From Cristatella mucedo (Eukaryota; Bryozoa; Phylactolaemata; Cristatellidae): DNA of 64,000 bases. The stretch lies in assembly GCA_009760855.2 (NCBI GenBank), contig WPIO01000308.1:38601-102600 (forward strand), in the 5' to 3' direction. How positions within the stretch are numbered: the first letter of the stretch is position 1; each line of letters opens with the position of its first letter. Below are positions 1 through 9,560 of this stretch, one piece after another. The position numbers and the translations under genes are program-made. A model generated the notes under the pieces. It saw nothing but the letters and a program-made list of their open reading frames with translations, searched no databases and had not been told where the DNA came from.

Positions 1-118
1 CTATCACCACCGCTTGCAGTGGTGATAAAGAATCGCCCACTGCAGGAATCGAACACACGACCTCGGGACCGAGAACGTGAAAGCAACCGCCTTACCTAGT
101 GTGCCATCACGGCTCACC
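1..118 (-). mobile_element. SINE1 copy, cut by the window edge
   Basis: Reverse-strand tRNA-derived SINE. Read on the minus strand it has an A-box-like TGGCACACTAGG, a B-box-like GTTCGATTCC and the family stem-loop (TATCACCAC..GTGGTGATA). Its 3' tail lies outside the window. Similar copies recur at about 30.0, 31.7, 32.8, 36.2, 38.5, 42.2, 44.5 and 45.2 kb. Confidence 0.85.
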
Positions 119-1735
119 GATTGTAAGGTGTGACATGCACAGGGTCATCGTGAAAGTATGGTTAGTGGCAGCATGCACAGTATCAGGTTGCATATAAGCA
201 CATAAACAACGAATCACAGACACCCAATAAATACTGTGATAAATATGTGCATTTTTAGTTTCTTTTTAAATGTGCTCAAGTCAGGAGGTGTCGTGAGGCA
301 TGGCGAGAGTCAGTTCAGGATTAGGAGCATGTTAACTAAAGTCACAGTCTACGAAGGATTTAAGGTTTGTAGGATGTATAAGTGAACAGTATGATTTAAA
401 AAGCACTGGTACAATGCTTAGCTTGGTGGGGAAGTAGATCTAATAAGTAGACTGGAGCCGAAGAATGAAGATACCTAAAAGGTAGTGGCAAATCCTTGCA
501 GTTAATGTGTTGCTTGACTGGGAGCCAGTGAGGTCAGCTATAACTAAAGAGATGGGGCAACTGCACCGCTCACGTCTGACAAGCCTAGCTGCAGAGTTTT
601 GCACAAGCTGAAAGTGCCTGATTGCACTTGCAGGTAGGCCAGCAAGCAGTGAGTTTCAGAAGTCAAGAAGGGATCGATAAATGCATTTTATATGTGGTTC
701 CCCTATCTAAATAAGCCTGAATATGAGCAATATTATGTAGCTGAAAGTAGGCAGACTTGACTGTGGAGCTGATGCTGTCGTCTACTGAAAGGTCACTTTG
801 GAACATGACACCTAGATTTGGTGCAGATTCAACAGAAGGTATGCCAGGGTAGCCAATTTCGAGCTTTAGCTTTTAAAATTTCTCAAAAACACTTGGTTTG
901 CCAACAATTAGTAATTTGGTTTTATCGTGAAATAAAGAAAATGTACTGAAACACATGTGGGGTTGTCATCAATACATGCAGCAAGGAAGTGAAGAGAATT
1001 TGACTTTCTGGAGTGCTAGGAGGGATGAAAACAAATGTACAACTGAGTGTCATGTGCATATAAGTGAAAGCCAGGATTGTGCTGGGCAAACACATCTACA
1101 AGAGGGAGGCTATAAACCGTGAAAAGAACTGGACTAAGCTTCAAGCACTGAAGTACCCCATATTTCTGAGGTTTCTTGGATGATATTTGTCCATTCATGT
1201 TAATACTCTGGAGACTCTTACCGAGATAGGATATGAACTATCGCAGTGCAGTGCCCGTGATGCCCAGGCGAAATGAGAGGCACTCAAGAGGGACTCGGTG
1301 ATCGCCAGTATTACAAGCTGTCGAAAGATTGTGCAAAACAAGCAGAGATACTCCTACCGTCTTCCATTCCGAAGTATGTCGTTGTACACCCGAATAATGC
1401 TGACTCCGTGGAGTGATTAGCTCTAAAACCAGACAGGAATTCGCTAGCAAGGTTTGAAGTTTCAATTTATGAGTTCAGCATGTCCGCTACGACTCGTTCC
1501 ACTGTCGATGAAAGGAATGGTAGAAGGGAGACTGGGCAGAAGTTGCTCAAGCTCTCTGGTTCTAGTTTTTTTTGGAGAAGTGGCCTGACTGCAGCCTTTT
1601 TGAAAGGTGCTGGGACATGACCTGAGGCTAATGACATATTTATGATGTTAGTTTTGCATGGCAGCAGCAAATCAACACAGATCTCGAGGTTTTGCGATTC
1701 ACAGGTGATTTTAGATGAGGACGACGAGGGCGCAC
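119..1735 (-). mobile_element. LINE family A, degenerate, with RT core
   Basis: Antisense family A copy. The 3' UTR lies near 121-260, the C-terminal domain near 270-800, and the RT core at 1016-1670. The catalytic box reads YAHDTQLY instead of YADDTQLY, so the first catalytic Asp is lost. A piece normally found far upstream (about 1681-1735) is joined directly to the RT, which shows an internal deletion. There are many stops; it is inactive. Confidence 0.85.
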
Positions 1736-1796
1736 GTTGTATATACCGAATGAGATCTGCTTGCCGTCAGATAAGCAGCATTTGGTAATAATTGGT

Positions 1797-1900
1797 TATG
1801 AAAATTCCATTTGCCGCAGATGTAAAGCACCTAGAAAGCGATTGAGTTCTCTGAGGAGGCTTTATCAAGTACATTGTTATTTTTTAGTTATATTATTAGA
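1797..1900 (+). mobile_element. LINE family A 3' tail fragment
   Basis: Carries the family A terminal signature (GCAGATGTAAAGCACCTAGA, then GAGTTCTCTGAGG and a TTTATCAAGTA end) and runs into AT-rich sequence. Severely 5'-truncated. Confidence 0.75.
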
Positions 1901-1950
1901 TTATATATATGATATATTATATTATATATTATATTATTATTTATAAGTGC
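1888..1950. repeat. AT-rich low-complexity tract
   Basis: Almost pure A/T (ttatattattagattatata and similar), an expanded form of the tail of the adjacent LINE fragment. The short ORFs crossing it are not coding. Confidence 0.8.
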
Positions 1951-2039
1951 AGTGGCACGAGAAAACTTCGTTGAGTGTGTGACCCTGATGTGAGTAGGGC
2001 CACACACAGGGATATCACTTTTATACTGCCGGTATGCAG

Positions 2040-2165
2040 CTGACATAATTTTCTGCTTCAACAGATAAACTGAGTGCTTGCCTTGCCAACCTTCGAACCT
2101 GGATGTTGGCAAATTTATATGAGCTAAGCGAGCATGAAGCTAAACTAGTGCTCATAAGCACACCT
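2040..2165 (+). mobile_element. LINE family B RT fragment
   Basis: Resembles the RT piece at 62.5 kb: gtgcttgccttgcc...tggatg.tggcaaat...ctcataagcac, i.e. the NACLA..R.WM.AN...L motif just after the catalytic box. Degenerate, with stops. Confidence 0.55.
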
Positions 2166-2234
2166 CAGGAATATGGCCAAACTAGACTAGAGGGCACTTC
2201 TAATGTTGATGCTCTTGAGTGACCATCATCTTGT

Positions 2235-2645
2235 ATTCGGAAATTCGGTGTCATCACCTACAGCAGCCTAAGTTTAAAAGCTTCCTTAAGAAATGTACTT
2301 CAAAGGCTAGATATCAGTCGGAGCCCTAAAATTAACAACTGTCTTCCAAGCCTAGAACTCACTATTAACTTGAGTCACGATATCTCCCGAGTTTACCAAG
2401 TTTAAAAATAAACTAAAATCACATCTATTTATCACAGCATTTAGTGGGCCGCTGTGATTTGACCTTTATGTGCTTGTGTGTGCTGACCCTGTGCATGTCA
2501 CCACTAACCATGTTAGTTCTTGTTGTTTATTAACAATTCTACCACTAACCATTTCGTCATGCTTCCTTTGCAGCAACTGTAAAGTGCCTAGGAATAGATT
2601 GAGTTCTCAAAGGGTGCTGTATCAAATTTATTATTATATGGTGGC
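2235..2645 (+). mobile_element. LINE family A 3' end
   Basis: Degenerate C-terminal region, then the 3' UTR marker (agcatttagtggg), the repeated gctgaccctgtgcatgtcac motif, the terminal hairpin region and a short TTATTATA tail. Confidence 0.75.
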
Positions 2646-3290
2646 TTGAAAACAATTAACTGGCTTCCTAGTTTTTTCTCGGCTAGATTATTGTAATTTT
2701 CTTTTGGCTGGGCTACCAAAAAAAAGTTACTAGGTCACTGCAGCTGGCTTTGAATATTCTACAAGGCTGGTTCGCAAATCCCATTGGTTCGACCGAGTAA
2801 GTATCTCCTTTGCAAAAAGAGCTGGATAAAGCAGCCGGTTGACCAACAGATATTGAGGGAAGTTCTTATGATCATGCTTACTTTGCTGCAAATGTAAAGT
2901 GCTTGGAACGAGATTGAGTTCTCTGTGGCTGCTATATCAACTGTATAATAATAATTATTTTAATTGTTCTTAAGCTGACCCACAAGGCCCGCCACGGCTT
3001 GGCTCCACCATACATGGCTGAACTGCTGCACCAGTTTCAGCCTCTTCATGCCTTCAGGTCCTGTATGGACAATAATTAACTGTTCCATTCCTCTGCTTGA
3101 AGACGGTTAGTGACAGAAGCTTTTGCTCAGGAGGTCCTAGACAGTGTAAATCACTTCCACAAATTTACGTAGCGACATCTACTCTCCAGTTGCCGACTAG
3201 TGCGCATCTTTTCCAATCATTCTGAGCTGCTACTTCCATTTTACTCACTACCCCAACTGCTCTCCCGACTCTGCTATGCTTCCTGCTTTG
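2641..3290 (+). mobile_element. LINE family B C-terminal part, interrupted by a LINE A tail
   Basis: Family B sequence from the domain after the RT to near the 3' end: the RLDYCNFLLAGLP-like block, then the LTHKARHGLAPP block and the L.CLKTV.DRSF block. It is split at about 2868-2962 by a family A tail, so that family A insertion came later. Confidence 0.75.
2868..2962 (+). mobile_element. LINE family A tail nested in LINE B
   Basis: About 95 bp with the family A terminal block (CTGCAAATGTAAAGTGCTTG...GAGTTCTCTG) and an ATAATAATAATTA tail. Family B sequence resumes after it with the words for 'cttaagctgacccacaaggc'. Confidence 0.7.
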
Positions 3291-3412
3291 TCTCTATTGT
3301 GGAGATTGAGATTATAGTATTATTGTGGAGATTATATTATTATTATCAATAATAATATAAAATAATAAAATAATAACAATAATATATATATATATATTAT
3401 TTTTTTATACTG
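3291..3412. repeat. AT-rich simple repeat
   Basis: ATTATTATTA/ATAATAAT runs and a short (TA)n at about 3381-3397. No coding potential. Confidence 0.8.
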
Positions 3413-3439
3413 TTGTGAAGATAGAGATTAGATTCGAGA

Positions 3440-3515
3440 TTTAGTTTACTATACTTAACACACACAGTCTTTGCAGCTTTGTGGACTTACAGGCATCGAT
3501 CTATTACATTACAAT
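3440..3515 (+). mobile_element. LINE family B 3' tail at the edge of the gene 1 promoter
   Basis: gctttgtggacttacaggca...attacattaca matches the 3' end of family B (actttgtggagttac..acggagatacattacatta). Similar family B ends lie just upstream of the other two FRS2-like copies (29.5-29.6 kb and 19.7-20.0 kb), in the same orientation relative to the gene. Confidence 0.6.
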
Positions 3516-3519
3516 GCTG

Positions 3520-3777
3520 CTGCTGGTGCTCAAGGTCCGGCTACTGTTGCTACTCCGGCTGCTGCCTGCGCTGCTGCCAACTCAGCACTTTCTGTTGTTG
3601 CTGCTGCTCTGGCTGCGGTTGCTCTCTCTGGGTTTCTCTGTGGTTGCTCTGCTGTTGCTCGCTGTGGTTGCTCTCTTTCTCTTTCTCTCTGTCTCTCTGT
3701 CTCTGTGTCTCTGTCTCTCTTTGTCTGTTTCTCTGTCTCTGTCTCTCTGTCTCTCTGTCTCTGTCTCTCTGTCTCTG

Positions 3778-3873
<96 letters not shown>
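3520..3873. repeat. CTG-rich stretch followed by a long (CT)n/(TCTG)n microsatellite
   Basis: Imperfect gctgctgct runs at 3520-3660, then tctctgtctctgtct and nearly pure (CT)n to 3873. Long overlapping ORFs exist in several frames only because the repeat has no stops. The same composition precedes gene 3 on its own strand, and CTG-rich sequence without a pure CT run precedes gene 2, so the tract belongs to the duplicated 5' region. Confidence 0.9.
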
Positions 3874-3876
<3 letters not shown>

Positions 3877-4201
3877 TGCTCTCGGTTGCTTGCCCCCCTA
3901 ACAATAGCCTCCCCAGAGAGAGGTGCCTTTCATGCGCCAAATCTGCCCAATTCAGACATGATTGCACTCCGACAGTTGCCTGTCAAACAGCTGCTTCGTA
4001 AACAGGTGTTAAGTGTTTGAATGACCACTGAGTGCTTTTGCTTTGCCAAGTCGTGTGACATCACAGCTTTAAGTTGCGTTGTTTCGTCCACAAATTTACT
4101 GTGACCGGAACTCGACGAGCCTTCGACCGACTCGACGAGTTTCAATCTTGCTCGGCGTAGTCCGCTCACGTGAACCGCTGTGTCTGCTCCTTTTAGACGT
4201 C
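3874..4201 (+). promoter_or_regulatory. Probable promoter and 5' leader of the FRS2-like gene 1
   Basis: The stretch is shared with the 5' regions of the other two copies (cagagaggtgcctt, tgccaagtcgtgtgac, agtttcaatcttgctc). It contains a palindromic E-box TCACGTGA at 4166-4173, 29 bp before the ATG, and a pyrimidine tract TGTCTGCTCCTTTTAG ending at 4196 that looks like a splice acceptor. All three copies keep both elements at the same spacing. Transcription-factor binding is inferred from the motif only (CACGTG is the core of USF/MITF/TFEB-type bHLH-ZIP sites). Confidence 0.55.
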
Positions 4202-5357
4202 ATGGGGTGCTCTGGCAGCCTTCTGGCCGAAGCGGCTGACGAACTTAGTGGTAGGGATTCGACCTCAAGCATTGACAGTGACAGCGACAGCCGTGGCAGT
4301 GGCCGCTGCAGCGGCAGCATCGACAGCGTGTTTTACGTGCAGCGGCTGGACGATGGCAACGTGCCGCTGTGCAGCGGCTACCTGAAAGTTTCCGAAGACC
4401 GGCTAGCACTGCGTCACATGGACAACGCTCGACTCAACGAAAGCCACGTGACCGAGTGGCCGTTCCGCTTCATCAGCCGCTTCGGCCTCTCCGACGAGGG
4501 ACACTTGGTGCTCGAAACTGGCAGCCCAGGCTCTGGCGAGTGGCAAATTCTCAAGTTCCAGTGTTCGCACAGCACCGAGCTGTATCGCGACGTGAAAGAG
4601 CGCCTGGTCAATTGCCGGCTTCCGGCGGAAGACGGTGACATTGGGCAGCGCGTGAAACCACAGTCTCGGCGTCAGAGGCAGAACCTGGCTGCTTTAGCAG
4701 CAGCTGATCAGGTGCTCGGCGGCAGTAATCGGTGTGTACGGGTGGTGGCAGCAGCAGCAGAGGCGGCTGAGCACACGCACGATGCTGGAAGCTGGCGGGT
4801 ACAAACTCAGCGTACCTTCGCCACAACAGAGGTCAGCTTACCAAAGTCACCGGAAGTAGCTGCGTCCAGCCACATAGATGAAATGCGGCAGTCCCGACAC
4901 TGTGTGCAGCCCCCAGCAGCCGGCCCAGTCAGCAGAAGCCAGCCTGGTTCAGTGAATGCATCACAAGGCGGGCAGCAGCTAGCAGCAGGCGAGTATGTTA
5001 ACCTGGCCGGCATCGGGCAGTGCAGCCACATGAAGGATTTGCCCCTCCTGGCTCCGAGCAACTATGAGAATGCTGCCGAGACAGATTCGGTCGATTGTGG
5101 GCGTGGCCGGGCCCAGGTCGGCTCAGGTGCAGCTGGGCCTGCCCTGCAAGCCCCTGAGTATATCAACATTGGCAGCAACGGTTTCGTCCGTGACGTCGAC
5201 TCACCGCTTGACTCGGAGCTTCTGCAGCCGCCGCGAGCGGGATCAAGCAGAAAGCCAAGTGCTGACCTGCACTACGCCCAGCTCAGTTTTGACGATGCCC
5301 CCGGAAACGTGGCAGCACAGAAGGAGGAGACAACTGAGGTTGCAGCCTCGGGTGCAG
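4202..5357 (+). CDS. FRS2-like IRS/PTB adaptor, gene 1, exon 1
   Basis: Encodes residues 1-385 of a membrane-anchored docking adaptor of the FRS2 type, which links activated receptor tyrosine kinases to GRB2/Ras signalling. I chose the ATG at 4202 because it gives MGCSGS, a myristoylation/palmitoylation-type start, and because a third copy has the same MGC start. A Ser/Asp-rich linker (about 15-40) is followed by an IRS-type PTB domain (about 43-136; FYVQRLDDG, GYLKVSEDRLAL, EWPFRFISRFG, then a GSGEWQILKF strand). The low-complexity tail has tyrosine motifs YVNL (Y265), YENA (Y288), YINI (Y320) and YAQL (Y358); the first three are YxN GRB2-SH2 consensus sites. The exon ends GTGCAG/GTAGG in phase 1; without splicing it stops at 5368. 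No PH domain is seen, which argues against DOK or IRS proper. The gene is one arm of an inverted duplication. Confidence 0.85.
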
Positions 5358-6827
5358 GTAGGCTGTGACCAGTGCTTGTACCAGTTGGAGATCTACCTTC
5401 TATGTATAGCTGCTGCTAGGTGCTACTCTGCAGGGATTCAGATATAGCCTCAGCTTAATCTTACACATCGTTACAAAATTACTTGCAAATGCAGCATAAT
5501 TGATACCACTGCATCCAGTATACATGCATGTGCAACAACATGTATGCATGCATATATGCGTATACACATATAAATATATATATATGTATACATATATATA
5601 TATATATTTATTTATACATATATATTTATACATATATGCACATATACTAAAACATGCATGTATTCTCATTCTTTCAGTCTATACAGTCTGGCAAGGTGGG
5701 TGGTGGGTTGCAATAGCTGATCTTAAGTCGTTTGGTTATAAGACCAATAGTTTTTCAAATGGGTCATCGCTTAAAGTACAGTTGTACCTCGGCTGAAAAG
5801 TGTCTCGACATACTCGTGTTTCGAGATACGAGCTGTCCCTTGGCCAATTTTTGCTTTGAGTTAGAGCTGAATATCGGGTTAGGAGTCAGCTTCAGATACT
5901 TCACAGCTAGTTGCCAAAGGGAACTGCACTCTGCTTGCTGTTGCTCAGGCCTATAAGTGTAGGGCAGCAAATGACGTTATTTTGCAAGTCAATGCCCAAC
6001 GACCTTGGTTTGACACCAAGCACATTCCTATTAGTTCACTCCCAGACAGACTCGAGCAAGCCATCGTAGTGCTTGGATGCACAAGATCGCCAGACTCCGG
6101 TGCAAATCTGACTATGGCAGGAACAGCTAAGTACATACTGTACTCTATCTAGGCAATATCATCGTGTGAGAGTTAGTTGCATAACTGATAACCATAAAGT
6201 CTTCCTAAAGGCCCAGCCAATAATCTGAAAGCTATGAAAGCCTAACGAAAAGGGCAAACATCAGCTAATAGTGTTCAGTAATTCATTTCAGCCTTTCTCC
6301 TCTAACTCTATTAGCATCTGATCTCCAAGTTACTCATGTACGTTAGATTAATTAATACAAGCTGCTTATTGCAAGTCATTCTATTGTATTGCTTTGAAAA
6401 AATATTTTTCATTCATAAGCACATTTTTTATTTTAAAGCATGTGACAAAAAGTCGGTGTCTTTTGGGGATCCGGTACGAATTAATGGCATTTCAATTATT
6501 TAAGTACAGATTGATTTGAAATGCAAGTACTTTGAGTTAGGAGCTCTGGCACAGAAGGAATTAAACTCATAAGCCGATGTATCACTCGTATGCAGGGATT
6601 GGCTCCTAGCCTTTAACTTTACAGCGAATAGTGAATATCAGTCATAAATCTACCGATTGGTTAGGCCGGCATTTTCGATTCCTAGTAACTGGATGCATCC
6701 AGTTTCTGGTGCAACTATTATTTTGGGCTGACCGTGCACGTCCACCCAATGAGATCGATTTTGATTGATGATTTTAGCCTCAGTTTTGGTGTCCGGTAAC
6801 CTGCCACTGCTATCTGCACTCTTCCAG
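5358..6827 (+). other. Intron of FRS2-like gene 1
   Basis: Starts GTAGG and ends in the pyrimidine tract CTGCACTCTTCCAG. It contains a TATA/TGTATA-rich microsatellite at about 5565-5650. Its first ~100 bp and its last ~200 bp (from 6624) resemble the corresponding intron ends of the inverted copy. No LINE is recognised in it. Confidence 0.65.
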
Positions 6828-7042
6828 GCTGCTCGGCCTTTGCTGCTAGAAAAGCGAACGATAACGCTACGGCATCCAGTGTGAAAGTCAAAGAGAAGGT
6901 GAAAGAGAAAAGTCAAGGTGAAGGTCAGGATTCAAGCAGCTGTGAGCATTCAACGATCGACATAGAGAGGACCCGTGCCCTGGCTGCCGTGGCCAAATAC
7001 GTGCAGACTAGACGTGCAGAACAGATGAAAGCCCTGATGTGA
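6828..7042 (+). CDS. FRS2-like IRS/PTB adaptor, gene 1, exon 2 (C-terminus)
   Basis: Joins in frame to exon 1 (phase 1) and adds 71 residues, giving 456 in total. It starts GCSAFAARKAND, has a lysine-rich KVKEKVKEK run (405-413) and ends with HSTIDIERTRALAAVAKYVQ, a short basic stretch and a stop at 7040-7042. In FRS2, GAB and DOS proteins the C-terminal SHP2-binding site has the form Y-x-x-I/V-D-x-x-x-T-x-A-L. Here the I-D-x-x-x-T-x-A-L part is exact but the tyrosine position is His426 (codon CAT). The exon is supported by its acceptor, its phase, this motif and a degenerate copy at 14763-14927 in the inverted locus. I infer the splice; no transcript is available. Confidence 0.75.
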
Positions 7043-8135
7043 TCAGCCTTCCAGCCGATCGGTCGCCAACGTCGTCAGTGATACGGCTCACGTGACCAGA
7101 ATGTCAGAAGTATTTGCTACATCTCATCGTGCTGTGCCCAGTCCAGCTAGCATACTGCAACTCCCTGCTGTGTGCGGCAATAACGAGCGAAAGTGGAAAT
7201 GGCCCAGTCAATCCTGATAAAGTGTCACTGGAGCTGCTAAAACCTATCGCTACTAAGCTTCAACCAGCCATAGCAACGAGTCTTCGATAACACTCACGAT
7301 ACGTCTTAACACTTTCCTATGAAATATTTAACTCATGAAGGCATACATCTGATGGGAAATGTGGCACTGAAGGGTTTTAGGCTGCTGTATAACGGTCCGA
7401 GTGTAAGGATTTCAAGTAATCAGTCCAGACGTTTTTTGTAAGGAATGACTGTGACTGGCAAGGGCCTACAGTTTACACTAAGAAATTGACAGCCAATATT
7501 GATTGATTACAGCAAGTGCAAGAGCTCGCAAGCGATTTCTGATTTGGAAAACGGCTTCGGATTGAAAACATAAGAACCAGGCCCCAGCCAAGTTGACAGC
7601 CAACATCACCCAGTCGACATGCCTGATACTTGAGCATTAATGCAGTTTTGACCGGTTACCAATCTATTTCTGAGCATAGTTTAAGCAGTCAAAGTTGACT
7701 TCTCACCGAGAACTCTTGGATTTCGCAAAAAAAATGTTTTTTCCTTTGCAATAAGTTTTTTGTAACATAAGAAATTGTTCGTTTAAACGTTTTCAGTAGT
7801 TCTTATTTTGTTTGTGATTTCTGCAATAGATCGTGTTGCAATGCCTTCAATCGCAGGTCAACGTTTGAGAATTATTCACTTAATCTTTGCATGCATTTTT
7901 ATTCGTATTTTTCCTAATAAAAATAAAGAAACAGTTTCAAGCGTTGCTGATGCTCTTCAGCCGCAGCTGCAGCAGGATATTGCGATCGACTTCTGACTGA
8001 AATTGCAATGCTGAGGAGCTCGACGCATATACGCGATTGAAACCTTTGTGGTTGCTACATCGGTAGATTGGGGTGAAATTTTCAGCTCAAGCCCTAAAAA
8101 TGCAATTCAAATTAAAAATACTGCACGATGAACCT
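7043..8135 (+). other. 3' flank of gene 1, shared with the inverted copy
   Basis: No gene seen. Sequence from 6624 to about 8070 matches 13730-15128 on the opposite strand (for example catgcctgat.cttgagca.ta, ctttgcatgcatttttatt..tatt and gtttcaagcgttgctgatgct). A possible polyadenylation signal, AATAAA, lies at about 7916. The 62-codon ORF at 7808-7996 is inside this block and its counterpart is not conserved as coding. Confidence 0.6.
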
Positions 8136-8139
8136 TGTT

Positions 8140-8503
8140 CACCGAAATGATGATAATAATAATAATACTGATAATAATTGTAATGCACTTAACGCACTCT
8201 CAGAGAACTCAAATCTCTTTCTAGGCGCTTTTAATTTCCTGCAAAGAAAACACGATCGAAAGGTGAGAGGTATCGTGCTTGATAAGCAACATGATTAACG
8301 TGGTTAGGGGTGACATGCACAGGGACAGCATGCAAGTGTGGTTAATGGCAGCATACAACAGTGTCAGCACGCCTAAGCACATAAAGGACGAATCACAGGG
8401 ATTCACTAAATGCTGTCATAAATAGGTGCATTTAAAATTTATTTTTAAATGTGGTAAAAAGTCAGGTGATGTAACGAAAGTGATTTTGAGGTTTTGGGAG
8501 CAT
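8140..8503 (-). mobile_element. LINE family A 3' end
   Basis: Begins with an AATAATAAT tail, then the antisense hairpin block (gcactctcagagaactcaaa...), the 3' UTR and part of the C-terminal domain. 5'-truncated. Confidence 0.8.
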
Positions 8504-9325
8504 AATAATAATAATAATAATGCACTTAATAAGGTGCCCTCAGAGAACTTAATCTTAATCTTTCTAGGTGCTTTGCATTTGCAGCAAATGCATACGAACT
8601 AAATGCAAGGTCTCCAAAGGATTTGAGAGTTGTATGAGGTACAGGTAAACAGTTAGTTTAGAAAAGCCGATGATAGGATGCAGGATGCAGCATGGTGGGG
8701 CGGTGGATGTGATAGGTCGGCTGGGGCCAAGGAATGAAGTGAGCGACACAACTTAATATGTCGATCCGTTGCTTGACTGGCAGCCAATGCAGGTCAACCA
8801 GAAGTGATGTGATGGGGATACGGCGAAGCTCACGACAGACAATCTTAGCTGCAGAGTTTTGCACAAGCTGTAAACGCCTGATTGCACATGCCGATAGGCA
8901 GCAGGTATTGAGTTACAGAAGTCATGACGGGATGTCACGAATGCATGGACCATTTTAGATGTGCTATCCCTATCCAACAAGCCCAAATTGTAGCAAGATT
9001 ATGTAGCGGAAGGTGGGCAGACTTGATTGTGGAGCTAATGTGGTCATCTAACGAATGGTCACTTTGGAACATGACACCTAGATTTCGTTCAGATTTAACA
9101 GGAGATATGTTGACAATGCCGATTTTGAGCATCAGCCATTCAAAATTATAAATCCCACTTGGTTCACCCGTAACTAGTAAGTTAGTTTTATCTCCATTTA
9201 ATTTAAGAATATTTGCTGCCATCCATGTGTGCATGACATGAATACATGCAGCAAGGGAGTTGAGAGAGTTTGACGTACTCGAGGGCTGGGAGGGATCAAA
9301 GCAAAGGTACAACTGAGCGTTGTCT
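8504..9325 (-). mobile_element. LINE family A, 5'-truncated, with internal deletion
   Basis: (AAT)n at 8504-8521, the terminal hairpin block, then a jump straight into the C-terminal domain (acgaactaaatgcaaggtctcc), so the 3' UTR is deleted. It continues to the RT end (minus-strand words DDHISS, LNGDKTNLLVTGEPS, FDPSQPSSTSNSLNSLAACI). Frameshifts and stops throughout. Confidence 0.8.
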
Positions 9326-9327
9326 GC

Positions 9328-9560
9328 ATTAATAATAATATTGCACTTGATAAAGCGCCTCAGAGAACTTAATCTCTTTCTAGGCGCTTTACATTTGCTG
9401 CAAAGTGATATGCAATAGAATAGTAAGTAAAATCATGCTTGAAAAACAAACAAAATGAATAATATGGTTAGGGGTGACATGCACAGGGTCAGCATGCAAA
9501 TGTGGTTAGTGGCAGCATGCACAGTGTCAGCATGCATAAGCACATCAAATTAAAGTGAAA
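9328..9560 (-). mobile_element. LINE family A 3' end
   Basis: AATAATAATA tail, hairpin block, and the ggttaggggtgacatgcaca 3' UTR motif. Lies directly against the preceding copy. Confidence 0.8.

Noticed and set aside
1-118. tRNA genes at the SINE1/SINE2 heads
   Set aside because: A- and B-box words are present, but no complete cloverleaf or acceptor stem follows; each continues into a SINE body and recurs many times.
3471-4020. Long overlapping ORFs (140-179 codons) in several frames
   Set aside because: They run through CTG/(CT)n microsatellite, which has no stops in any frame; the products are Leu/Ser/Cys or Arg/Glu runs.
4079-4201. N-terminal extension of gene 1 before MGC
   Set aside because: It starts at TTG, not ATG, and the region is leader sequence shared with the other copies; the conserved MGC start is better supported.
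5400-5796. ORFs rich in Tyr/Ile/Met
   Set aside because: They translate the TATA/GTATA microsatellite of the gene 1 intron.
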